A stretch of 21,031 bases of DNA from Clostridiales bacterium (GTDB lineage Bacteria > Bacillota > Clostridia > Lachnospirales > Lachnospiraceae): assembly GCA_019416265.1 (NCBI GenBank), contig DXXQ01000134.1, positions 1 through 21,031 of the forward strand, given 5' to 3'. Numbering within the stretch: position 1 is the first letter of the stretch; each line of letters opens with the position of its first letter. The notes beneath the pieces were generated by a model. It had not been told where the DNA came from. It searched no databases and worked only from the letters and a program-made list of their open reading frames with translations. Made by a program: the position numbers and the translations under genes. Shown here in pieces: positions 6,606 to 13,456 of this stretch.

Positions 6606-7451
6606 ATGAAAATTGTATTATTCGGATGTGGTCAGGGCGGTCAGATGGTAAAAAAATGGATTCCTGCCTGCCATCAGCTTCTGGCTTTCACAGACAACAA
6701 TCCCGCTCTCTGGGGAAGCTGCATTGAGGATGTTCCTGTTCTCCCGCCCCGGGACCTTCTTTCCCTTTCCCCTGACCTTGTCTGGATCACCCTCCTGAAT
6801 CAGGATGCCGCTCTCTCTGTCAGTAATCAATTGAGAGAACTTGGCTTCCACGGAGAAATCCAGTTCCTCAAGCCTCTGCGCCAGAAAATGGATTTACGGC
6901 TTTCTCACCTTCGTCTTCTGGCAGAGGAAATAAACCGGCGCCGGATCCCGGGAGCTGTGGCTGAACTGGGCGTTTACAAGGGTGAGTTTTCTGCGGAGAT
7001 CAACCGGCTTTTCCCTGACAGGGAGCTTTATCTGTTCGACACCTTCGAGGGCTTTCATCCTTCCGACCTGGAAATCGAGGAAAAACAGACCGGCGTGGAA
7101 AACCGTTTCCGAAAGGATTTCCGGGATACTTCCATGGAAGAGGTGAGAAACCTTCTCCCCTATCCAAAACAGGCTGTCTTCTGTCCCGGTCATTTTCCGG
7201 AATCTCTGCCTCAGACCCTGCCTTCCTTTGTTTTTGTCAGCCTTGATCCGGATCTGTATGAGCCTGTCCGGCAGGGGCTTCAGACTTTCTGGCCCCGTCT
7301 GTCAAAAGGCGGCGTTATCCTGATCCACGATTATAACAGCACCCAGTTTCCGGGAGTTGGAAAGGCAGTACGGCGTTTCTGCGAAGAGAACAGCCTCATG
7401 GTGCTTCCCCTCTCTGACCTCCACGGAAGCGCAGTGCTGATAAAGCAATGA
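6606..7451 (+). CDS. TylF/MycF-like SAM methyltransferase with N-terminal nucleotide-binding-like domain
   Basis: A 281-residue protein. Residues 1-90 start MKIVLFGCGQGGQ and include AFTDNN (27-32), like the Rossmann-type N-terminal halves found in sugar-modifying acyltransferases and methyltransferases. Residues 115-281 match the macrocin O-methyltransferase (TylF/MycF) fold: SAM motif I AELGVYKGEFS (119-129), LYLFDTFEGF (141-150), a likely metal-binding acidic site at VSLDPDLYEP (211-220), and HDYN (241-244). TylF enzymes methylate sugar hydroxyls using Mg2+ and SAM, but the family also includes uncharacterised enzymes in glycan loci. ATG has GGAGGAAG 4-5 bases upstream. It stands alone, with no glycosyltransferases or sugar genes in the window, so the substrate is unknown. 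Confidence 0.8.
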   Translation: MKIVLFGCGQGGQMVKKWIPACHQLLAFTDNNPALWGSCIEDVPVLPPRDLLSLSPDLVWITLLNQDAALSVSNQLRELGFHGEIQFLKPLRQKMDLRLSHLRLLAEEINRRRIPGAVAELGVYKGEFSAEINRLFPDRELYLFDTFEGFHPSDLEIEEKQTGVENRFRKDFRDTSMEEVRNLLPYPKQAVFCPGHFPESLPQTLPSFVFVSLDPDLYEPVRQGLQTFWPRLSKGGVILIHDYNSTQFPGVGKAVRRFCEENSLMVLPLSDLHGSAVLIKQ

Positions 7452-7511
7452 TCTTTCCTCAGACCAAAGGGAACAAGTCCGCTTTGCGCAACCCTTTCCT
7501 GGAAACTAAAA

Positions 7512-7560
7512 AAGCTCAGCCAACAGTATTTCCTGTGGTCTGAGCTTCTTTTTTCTGTTT
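7512..7560. terminator. Bidirectional intrinsic terminator between convergent genes
   Basis: A 15-base stem starting AAGCTCAG and closing with CTGAGCTT (7512-7547, two mismatches) has a TATTTC loop. It is followed on the plus strand by a T-rich run (TTCTTTTTTCTGTTT region). On the minus strand the stem is followed by TTTTTTAG. It lies between the TylF-like gene (+) and the DUF6465 gene (-) and can serve both. Confidence 0.9.
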
Positions 7561-7609
7561 CCTTACTGCGCCTTATGTACACAGCAGTCCAGCAGCATAT
7601 AAATCATAA

Positions 7610-8011
7610 TTATAATTCAATGCAGCCTGTAACGTCACCGTTGATCACGTAGTATGCACGATTCTCTTCCGGTTTAATATATACTTTTAAGTCATTGAGT
7701 TCTTCTGCTTTTCTGCCCATCTCTTCAGCCCATAATTTCTTTACAGTCTCTACAACATCTTTCGCATATACTTCTTTTCCACTGAACTGAACGAATACTT
7801 CTGTATTTACAGTTTTTTCAGCAGCTTTCTTTGCTGTTCTTCTGACAGCCGGTTTCTTTACAGGTTCTTTTACTGGTTCTGCTTTCACTGTCTCAACAGT
7901 TTCTTTTACAGTTTCAACAGCTTCCTTTACAGTTTCTGCAGCCTTTACAGATGCGTTTTTCACTGCTTTTGCAGCCGCTTCTGTTTTCTTTGCAGCTCTT
8001 TTTGTTGCCAT
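7610..8011 (-). CDS. DUF6465 family protein with Lys/Ala-rich histone-like N terminus
   Basis: A 133-residue protein in two parts. Residues 1-68 are almost only Ala, Lys, Val, Thr, Glu, with heptad-like repeats of the form VKETVETVK and several KKPAVRR/AKKAAEK basic patches, similar to histone H1-like or phasin-like tails. Residues about 69-133 form a compact domain starting TEVFVQFSGKEV and ending GDVTGCIEL, which I recognise as DUF6465 of Lachnospiraceae. ATG is preceded by AAGGAGG with a 7-base spacer, and a near-consensus promoter lies upstream. The basic tail could bind DNA, RNA or polyphosphate, or form amphipathic helices. Function is not established. Confidence 0.85.
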   Translation of the reverse strand: MATKRAAKKTEAAAKAVKNASVKAAETVKEAVETVKETVETVKAEPVKEPVKKPAVRRTAKKAAEKTVNTEVFVQFSGKEVYAKDVVETVKKLWAEEMGRKAEELNDLKVYIKPEENRAYYVINGDVTGCIEL

Positions 8012-8052
8012 AATACAGCCTCCTTACAAGGTAAAAAACATGTTACCACTGT

Positions 8053-8081
8053 ACTATACTACTTTTTCTTCTGTTTGGCAA
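8053..8081 (-). promoter_or_regulatory. Sigma-A-type promoter of the DUF6465 gene
   Basis: On the minus strand TTGCCA (8081-8076) is separated by exactly 17 bases from TATAGT (8058-8053), which is close to the housekeeping consensus. The leader to the ATG at 8011 is about 35 bases and contains the AAGGAGG site. It suggests strong independent expression of the gene. Confidence 0.8.
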
Positions 8082-8154
8082 ATTTTTTTCCATTTTTTCA
8101 CTGTTTGTACTTCCTTTAATACAATTTTCAGTTGGTTTCACAGGAAAAATGGGC

Positions 8155-10209
8155 TTAAAGTCCAAGATTCTGGAGATTATACTCCATATAAGAGCCAAGC
8201 TTCTCCCTCAAAACTTTATTCTGGGGAAGGTCCAGCGACGGATCCAGACTCAGGATTTCCCCAGCCGCTTCACTGGCCTGTTTCAGAATATCCGCATCCT
8301 GATAGATATCCGCAAGCTTAAATTCCAGAAGACCGCTCTGGCGGACGCCGAACAGATCTCCAGGGCCCCTCAGCTTTAAATCTTCTCCCGCAATATAAAA
8401 TCCATCGTTGGACTTGTTCAGGATTTCCAGGCGCTTCGATGTCTCCTGTACCTCATTCCCCTGCATAAAAATACAGTAGGACTGATGCTCTCCTCTTCCA
8501 ACGCGGCCACGAAGCTGGTGAAGCTGGGCAAGGCCGAACCGCTCTGCATTTTCCACCATCATGACGGTTGCATTGGGCACGTTGACCCCAACCTCTACCA
8601 CAGTCGTAGATACAAGAATCTGGATTTTCCCCTCTGCAAATTCCTCCATGATCTGATTCTTTTCTTTTGGCTTCATTTTGCCGTGAAGGGCCGCAATACA
8701 GATGTCCCCGTCAAAAATGCTTCTCAGCTTTTCCGTATAATCCAGGACGTTTTCCCCGTCCATGCCTTCGCTTTCCTCCACCATCGGACAGATCACATAG
8801 ACCTGACGGCCCTCCCTGATCTGGCGCTCCATAAAAGAATATGCCTTGGGCCTGTAAGAAGTTCCCACTACACAGTTTTTAATAGGAAGTCTCTGTGCCG
8901 GAAGCTCATCAATGATCGAAATGTCAAGATCTCCGTACAGGATGATCGCCAGTGTTCTCGGTATGGGAGTCGCGCTCATAACCAGCACATTAGGCGGATT
9001 TCCCATGGTTGTCAGCGCCTCTCTCTGTTTCACCCCGAAGCGGTGCTGTTCATCTGTGATCACAAGCCCCAGATTTTTGTAGGAAACCTTTTCCTGGATC
9101 AGAGCATGGGTTCCAATGATGAGGTTTACTTCTCCTGAGGCAATCCTGGCGTAAATTTCCCGCTTTTCCCTGGCCGTATTGGAGCCGGTCAGAAGCACCG
9201 GACGGCAAAACTCTGCCTCCTGTTCTTCCAGAAGCTTCGTCAATGCCTGATAGTGCTGTCTGGCAAGAACCTCTGTAGGCACCATAAGCGCTGCCTGATA
9301 ACCGTTTTCCGCTGTCATTACCATGGCAAGGAAGGCAAGAATCGTCTTTCCGCTTCCCACATCTCCCTGAACAAGGCGGGACATCAGAGAGCGTCCCTGC
9401 AAATCCCGTTCGATCTCATGCCATACGTTCATCTGCGCCTTTGTCAGAGAATAGGGCAGGCTTTCTATTATCTGCTCTGTGGTCCATACCCTCTTCATGG
9501 GAAATGCGTTTTCTGCGTCCTCTGTCTTTTCTTTCAGCATCTGCACAGCAAGGATAAAAAGAAGGAATTCATCGAATACCAGACGTTTCCTGGCTGTGAG
9601 AAGCTCCTGCATATTCGGGGGAAAATGGATGGTCTGGACTGCATAATTACAGTCTGCCAGATGAAATCTCTCCCTGAACTCCTCCGGCAGATACTCCAGA
9701 TCCAGTTTTTTCTCTTCCAGAACCTGGCGCATCAGTTTCGTCACCGTCTTGTTGGAAAGCCCTGCCGTAAGTCCGTAAATGGGCTGCAGACTGTGGAGCA
9801 CTTCCTGATAGGATGCAGGCGTAAAAATCTCCGGATGCTCCATCACAAGCTTTCCCTTCTTTTTTACTGCCCTGCCGCGAAAAATAAGAGTGCTTCCTTT
9901 TTTCAGGACATTTCTGAGAAAGGGCATATTAAACCACGCCACAGGAAGAGAGCCTGTTCTGTCTCCTATGGTAACGCTGATCACCTGTACTTTTCTGGCA
10001 GGACTTACGGAAACTGCGTTCAGCAACGTACCGCACACAGCCGAAATACTGTTTTCCTCCAGATTTTCTATGGCCACCGGTTCCTGATATGCGTCGTAAT
10101 TTCTGGGGTAATAATGGAGAAGGCCCTCCACATCTGTAATCCCAAGCTTACCAAACAGCTTCTCCGTCTTTTCACCAACGCCTTTTAAATCCCGAAGGGG
10201 TCTGCTCAT
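8155..10209 (-). CDS. recG: ATP-dependent DNA helicase RecG
   Basis: A 684-residue superfamily 2 helicase that remodels stalled replication forks and Holliday junctions. An N-terminal wedge/OB region (about 50-130, LEENSISAVCGTL... GDRTGSLPVAWF) precedes the helicase core. Walker A is GDVGSGKT (282-289), the DExx box is DEQH (386-389), motif III is SATPIPRT (412-419), and motif VI is QLRGRVGR (565-572). The length is normal for the family. The start is placed at ATG 10209 (MSRPLRDLKG, the usual N terminus). An open frame extends to 10275, but that extension runs through the terminator hairpin and lacks a ribosome binding site; GGAGAG lies about 11 bases before ATG 10209. It is the last gene of the yloU-fakA-recG cluster. 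Confidence 0.96.
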   Translation of the reverse strand: MSRPLRDLKGVGEKTEKLFGKLGITDVEGLLHYYPRNYDAYQEPVAIENLEENSISAVCGTLLNAVSVSPARKVQVISVTIGDRTGSLPVAWFNMPFLRNVLKKGSTLIFRGRAVKKKGKLVMEHPEIFTPASYQEVLHSLQPIYGLTAGLSNKTVTKLMRQVLEEKKLDLEYLPEEFRERFHLADCNYAVQTIHFPPNMQELLTARKRLVFDEFLLFILAVQMLKEKTEDAENAFPMKRVWTTEQIIESLPYSLTKAQMNVWHEIERDLQGRSLMSRLVQGDVGSGKTILAFLAMVMTAENGYQAALMVPTEVLARQHYQALTKLLEEQEAEFCRPVLLTGSNTAREKREIYARIASGEVNLIIGTHALIQEKVSYKNLGLVITDEQHRFGVKQREALTTMGNPPNVLVMSATPIPRTLAIILYGDLDISIIDELPAQRLPIKNCVVGTSYRPKAYSFMERQIREGRQVYVICPMVEESEGMDGENVLDYTEKLRSIFDGDICIAALHGKMKPKEKNQIMEEFAEGKIQILVSTTVVEVGVNVPNATVMMVENAERFGLAQLHQLRGRVGRGEHQSYCIFMQGNEVQETSKRLEILNKSNDGFYIAGEDLKLRGPGDLFGVRQSGLLEFKLADIYQDADILKQASEAAGEILSLDPSLDLPQNKVLREKLGSYMEYNLQNLGL

Positions 10210-10230
10210 ATTCCATATCACTCTCCTTTT

Positions 10231-10266
10231 CAAGAAAAAGAAAAGCGGAAGTCGCCTTCCGCTTTT
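10231..10266 (-). terminator. Intrinsic terminator between fakA and recG
   Basis: On the minus strand a perfect 11-base stem, AAAAGCGGAAG / CTTCCGCTTTT, closes a GCGA (GNRA) tetraloop and is followed by CTTTTTCTTG. It lies 15 bases after the fakA stop and 22 bases before the recG ATG. It should lower transcription into recG, or act as an attenuator if read-through is controlled. Confidence 0.88.
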
Positions 10267-10280
10267 GCTGTTCATTTATT

Positions 10281-11936
10281 TTATTCTACGGAAATCACAT
10301 AATAGTAAATCGGCTGTCCGCCCATATTTACTTCTACGTCGCAGTCCGGATAAGCTTCTTCAACTGCTGCCGCAAGTTCTTCTGCCTCTTCTTCCTCCAC
10401 ATCTGCGCCGAAGTAAATACTGATCACCTCAGCCTCATCGTCCATCATCTGGGCCACGGTCTCTTTGGCAACTTCCATTCTGTCCGTTCCCACTGCAAGC
10501 ATTCCGGAATCTCCGATTCCCATGATATCGCCCTCATGAATCTCCTTGTCGTCAATTCTTGTGTCACGGACTGCATAGGTGATCTGTCCGGTCTTGACCT
10601 TGGAAACAGCCTGCATCATGGCTTCCGCATTTTCTTCGCTGGATTTCTCCGGAACGAAGCTGATCATCGCTGTGACACCCTGAGGAATGGTCTTGGTCGG
10701 GATTACCACGATCTCCTTGTCCTCTGTAAGGTCTCTTGCCTGGTTGGCTGCCATAATGATATTTTTGTTATTCGGGAAGATATAGATTGTCTTCGCATTT
10801 ACTCTTTCAATGGCGTTGAGCATATCCTCTGTACTTGGATTCATGGTCTGTCCGCCTTCGATGAGATAGTCCACGCCTAATTCCTTAAAGATCTCTGTCA
10901 GGCCTTTTCCCGCAGATACGGAAATGAAGCCCACTTCTTTCTGCGGCTGTGCCGCTGCTTCCTCTTTCGCAAGCTTCTCTGCATCCTTGATCAGTTTCTC
11001 CTGATGCTCTTCCCTCATGTTGTCGATCTTCATTCTGGAAAGCGCACCGTAAGTAAGGGCTTTCTCAATTGCCTGACCCGGGTGATTGGTGTGTACATGC
11101 ACTTTCACGATCTCGTCGTCTGCAACCACTACGATGGAATCACCGATAGATGTAAGGAATTCTTTCAGTTTATGTTCTTCTGTCTCTGACATCGGCTCAT
11201 TGGTCAGAATGATAAACTCTGTACAATAGCCAAACTTGATGTCAGCCTCTGCCTGAGGTGAGATTTTGGTCACCTTGCTGCCTGTCTGAGGGCTGAACTG
11301 GGAATAATCCACTTCCTTACCCATGTATCCGTCGATGGCGCCGCGGAGAACTTCCAGAAGTCCCTGTCCGCCGGAGTCAACTACGCCTGCTTCCTTTAAT
11401 ACAGGAAGCATATCCGGAGTTTTCTCCAGAGTCACCTCTGCATGGTCAAATACGATCCGGAAAAATTCCTCCAGATCAGAAACATCCTCTGCCACTTCCA
11501 CCGCTTTTAAAGCAGCTTCTCTTGCAACGGTAAGGATGGTGCCTTCCTTTGGTTTCATTACAGCCTTGTACGCTGTCTCTACGCCTTTTTCCATAGCTGC
11601 GGCGATTGCCGGAGCATCCAGTTCCTTATAAGACTTTACTCCCTTGGTAAAACCGCGGAGAAGCTGGGAAAGGATAACGCCGGAGTTTCCTCTTGCGCCG
11701 CGAAGAGATCCGGATGAAATTGCCTTGGCAAGGGTTTCCATATCCGGGGATACAAGGGAACCTACCTCTGAAGCTGCAGCCATAATGGTAAGCGTCATAT
11801 TGGTTCCGGTATCGCCGTCCGGCACAGGAAACACATTCAGTTCATTAATCCATTCTTTCTTCGCTTCCAGGTTCTTGGCTCCTGCCAGGAACATTCTGGA
11901 AAGTATCTTGGCATCTATGGTTCTTTTATTCACCAC
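10281..11936 (-). CDS. fakA: Fatty acid kinase subunit FakA-like, DAK2 domain (YloV)
   Basis: A 551-residue protein of the YloV/FakA family. The N-terminal DAK2 (dihydroxyacetone kinase L-like) ATP domain contains VPDGDTGTN (38-46, Asp ligands for Mg-ATP) and GSLRGARGNSGVILSQ (76-91). A middle domain and a C-terminal domain complete the usual length of about 550. FakA phosphorylates FakB-bound fatty acids to acyl-phosphates for phospholipid synthesis. The start codon is GTG: two tandem GTGs at 11936 and 11933, with GGAGG 5 or 8 bases upstream, cannot be separated. It follows the Asp23/YloU gene by 16 bases, the same order as in Bacillus and other Firmicutes. Specific FakB partners are not in the window. 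Confidence 0.92.
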   Translation of the reverse strand: MVNKRTIDAKILSRMFLAGAKNLEAKKEWINELNVFPVPDGDTGTNMTLTIMAAASEVGSLVSPDMETLAKAISSGSLRGARGNSGVILSQLLRGFTKGVKSYKELDAPAIAAAMEKGVETAYKAVMKPKEGTILTVAREAALKAVEVAEDVSDLEEFFRIVFDHAEVTLEKTPDMLPVLKEAGVVDSGGQGLLEVLRGAIDGYMGKEVDYSQFSPQTGSKVTKISPQAEADIKFGYCTEFIILTNEPMSETEEHKLKEFLTSIGDSIVVVADDEIVKVHVHTNHPGQAIEKALTYGALSRMKIDNMREEHQEKLIKDAEKLAKEEAAAQPQKEVGFISVSAGKGLTEIFKELGVDYLIEGGQTMNPSTEDMLNAIERVNAKTIYIFPNNKNIIMAANQARDLTEDKEIVVIPTKTIPQGVTAMISFVPEKSSEENAEAMMQAVSKVKTGQITYAVRDTRIDDKEIHEGDIMGIGDSGMLAVGTDRMEVAKETVAQMMDDEAEVISIYFGADVEEEEAEELAAAVEEAYPDCDVEVNMGGQPIYYYVISVE

Positions 11937-11952
11937 AAGTTCCTCCTCTGTC

Positions 11953-12312
11953 CTAATCTATCGGCCGTACGCCTTCTACATAAATATTGATCTTCTCGAT
12001 CTCCATTCCTGTAAAGGCTCCGACTTTATATTTCACATTGCTGACAAGGTTGTCTGCAATGGTGCTGATATTCACGCCATATGCCACGATCACATGGAAA
12101 TTCAGGCGGATTTTATTGTCCTCCGTAACTTTCACACTGATACCGTGTTTCAGGCTGTCCTTGCGGAGAAGCTTGACAAGCCCGTCTTTCATGCTCACTG
12201 CGGCCATTCCGATAATCCCGAAACATTCCACTGCAACGCTTCCTGCGTAGGTTGCGATCACATCAGAATCAATGATAATCTGGCCTAATCCGGAATCTAT
12301 ACGTCCATTCAT
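11953..12312 (-). CDS. yloU: Asp23/Gls24 family envelope stress protein (YloU)
   Basis: A 119-residue Asp23/Gls24 domain protein, beginning MNGRIDSGLGQIIIDSDVIA with the typical GxVxIxxxVI-type start and VAVECFGIIGMAAVS segment. The start is ATG 12312, with GGAGG 7 bases upstream; longer in-frame versions lack a ribosome binding site. Family members are associated with cell envelope homeostasis and are usually adjacent to the FakA/YloV kinase. First gene of the yloU-fakA-recG unit. Confidence 0.93.
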   Translation of the reverse strand: MNGRIDSGLGQIIIDSDVIATYAGSVAVECFGIIGMAAVSMKDGLVKLLRKDSLKHGISVKVTEDNKIRLNFHVIVAYGVNISTIADNLVSNVKYKVGAFTGMEIEKINIYVEGVRPID

Positions 12313-12448
12313 ATGGTTACCTCCAATGCTTTCTTTACGTGACATTGCAGGATACCTTCTCTCTGTATTCAAGAACGCTCCGGCGTTCCTGCCAGGGCGC
12401 AAAACACCCTTTTCATCCTGCCACGTTTTTCTGTATGTTTCTATTATA
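12313..12448 (-). promoter_or_regulatory. Candidate promoter and structured leader of the yloU operon
   Basis: A TATAAT -10 box is at 12448-12443 on the minus strand, with a poor -35 (TTTCTT at 17 bases). The roughly 125-base leader contains two hairpins: AGGG/CCCT arms at 12394-12410, and a perfect GAACGC-(4)-GCGTTC at 12373-12388. Neither is followed by a T-run. It is divergent from the rpmB promoter about 60 bases away. Confidence 0.5.
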
Positions 12449-12501
12449 ACCTCTTTCGGAAGAAAAAGAAATATAAATTTTCACAATTTTCCTTTTTTTA
12501 C

Positions 12502-12530
12502 TTGCAAAAGCACATTTCATCTGTTAAAAT
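12502..12530 (+). promoter_or_regulatory. Sigma-A-type promoter of rpmB
   Basis: TTGCAA (12502-12507) and TAAAAT (12525-12530) are separated by 17 bases, with a leader of about 30 bases to the AAGGAGG site and ATG at 12568. This is a good housekeeping promoter match, as expected for a ribosomal protein gene. Confidence 0.78.
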
Positions 12531-12567
12531 GTAACTTGTTGAAAAAAAGCGTCAAGGAGGTGCTATC

Positions 12568-12756
12568 ATGGCTAAGTGTGCAATTTGTGAAAAAGGTGCT
12601 CATTTCGGAAACAATGTGAGTCATTCCCATAGAAGATCTAATAAAATGTGGAAATCTAACGTGAAATCCGTTAAAATTAAAACTGCTGATGGCGGAGCTA
12701 GAAAAACATATGTATGTACTTCTTGCTTAAGATCCGGTTTAGTAGAAAGAGCATAA
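12568..12756 (+). CDS. rpmB: 50S ribosomal protein L28
   Basis: A 62-residue protein, MAKCAICEKGAHFGNNVSHS and onwards, the standard bacterial L28. It keeps both zinc knuckles (C4, C7 and C50, C53), so it is the zinc-binding C+ form rather than the zinc-independent paralogue made under zinc starvation. A strong AAGGAGGTGC site precedes the ATG. It has its own promoter and terminator and stands as a single-gene unit, divergent from yloU. Confidence 0.98.
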   Translation: MAKCAICEKGAHFGNNVSHSHRRSNKMWKSNVKSVKIKTADGGARKTYVCTSCLRSGLVERA

Positions 12757-12770
12757 TTTAATGCAAAAAC

Positions 12771-12799
12771 ACCCTCGCACAATGCGAGGGTATTTTTTT
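12771..12799. terminator. Intrinsic terminator downstream of rpmB, probably bidirectional
   Basis: ACCCTCGCA-CAA-TGCGAGGGT is a perfect 9-base stem with a 3-base loop, followed by A and seven Ts on the plus strand. On the minus strand the stem is followed by a GTTTTTGC run, so it can also end the minus-strand operon that finishes at 12834. Confidence 0.95.
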
Positions 12800-12833
12800 G
12801 CGTTAACGAAACTCCATACAGGAACGCCTTCGC

Positions 12834-12971
12834 TTATCTGCAGAAAAAATGATAACCGCAGAGCAGACATATGGCTGATACCAGCACAACAATGACATGC
12901 TCTGCGATCAGCAATCCGATCAGCATTCCCAAACCTATAAAAAATAAAATGAGCCCAATCAGTCTGCTCAT
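12834..12971 (-). CDS. 45-residue two-helix membrane protein
   Basis: A small gene read directly from the sequence, with ATG at 12971 and TAA at 12834. The product starts MSRLIGLILFFIGLGMLIGL and ends LLCGYHFFCR. It has two hydrophobic segments (about residues 4-22 and 26-40) separated by AEH, then a short polar end, so it is probably an integral membrane hairpin. An AGGTG sequence about 4 bases before the ATG is a modest ribosome binding site. It follows gerW by 65 bases and is followed by the rpmB terminator. It resembles short membrane proteins I have seen in Lachnospiraceae, but no function is known. Confidence 0.75.
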   Translation of the reverse strand: MSRLIGLILFFIGLGMLIGLLIAEHVIVVLVSAICLLCGYHFFCR

Positions 12972-13036
12972 GCCGCACCTGCTCTGCTATAGGATCTCCA
13001 TATACTATATGCAAAAAGCCGGGGGATAAACACCGG

Positions 13037-13453
13037 TTATTCTGCCGGGTTCTCCTTTTCTGCCCCATCTGTTTCACTGCTCTGGGCAAAAGTCTCCCCT
13101 TTGGATGCAAAGCCGTTTCCACCGCTGAATCTGTTTACAAAATCAGGTACCATATCAAGAACCTTTGTCAGGCCATCCTGATTCTTGATATTCACAAGCT
13201 TCGTGTTGCCATCCTGGATCACAAGGACTGCGCAGGGCGTCATTTTGCCGCCGAGACCGCCGCCTCCGTTATTTTTATTGTCGGACGAAAAAGCTCCCGC
13301 TCCCACGCCGAAGGACACATCGACCAGAGGAAGAATGATGGTGTTTCCCATATGGATGGCATCTCCAACTACTGTCTTCGCGGATACGAAGCTGTCCATT
13401 CCCTTAAATAATGAATTTACTGTCTCTTTGAAATTGTTTTCATTTACTGCCAT
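13037..13453 (-). CDS. gerW: GerW family sporulation protein (YtfJ)
   Basis: A 138-residue protein of the Spore_YtfJ family. It contains the typical central Gly-rich stretch (NNGGGGLGGKM, about 61-71) after VDVSFGVGAGAFSS, and the conserved TPCAVLVI segment. YtfJ/GerW is needed for a normal spore germination response in Bacillus. ATG 13453 has AAGGAGG 8 bases upstream, lying across the end of the DUF2953 gene (3-base gap). The pairing DUF2953 (YtfI) - YtfJ is the Bacillus arrangement and supports a spore-forming host. Confidence 0.95.
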   Translation of the reverse strand: MAVNENNFKETVNSLFKGMDSFVSAKTVVGDAIHMGNTIILPLVDVSFGVGAGAFSSDNKNNGGGGLGGKMTPCAVLVIQDGNTKLVNIKNQDGLTKVLDMVPDFVNRFSGGNGFASKGETFAQSSETDGAEKENPAE

Positions 13454-13456
13454 ATT

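Noticed and set aside
8082..8154. Terminator for recG
   Set aside because: No stem of useful length followed by a T-run was found between the recG stop and the DUF6465 promoter.
10210..10275. N-terminal extension of RecG
   Set aside because: It is encoded by the perfect terminator hairpin, has no ribosome binding site and does not match the usual RecG N terminus.
12990..13036. Possible terminator after gerW (CCGG repeats followed by CTTTTT)
   Set aside because: Only a 4-base stem with a loop of about ten bases could be formed, too weak to call.
12739..13122. A 127-codon minus-strand open frame
   Set aside because: It overlaps the gerW end, the rpmB end and the terminator, and conflicts with the better-supported 45-residue membrane protein in another frame.
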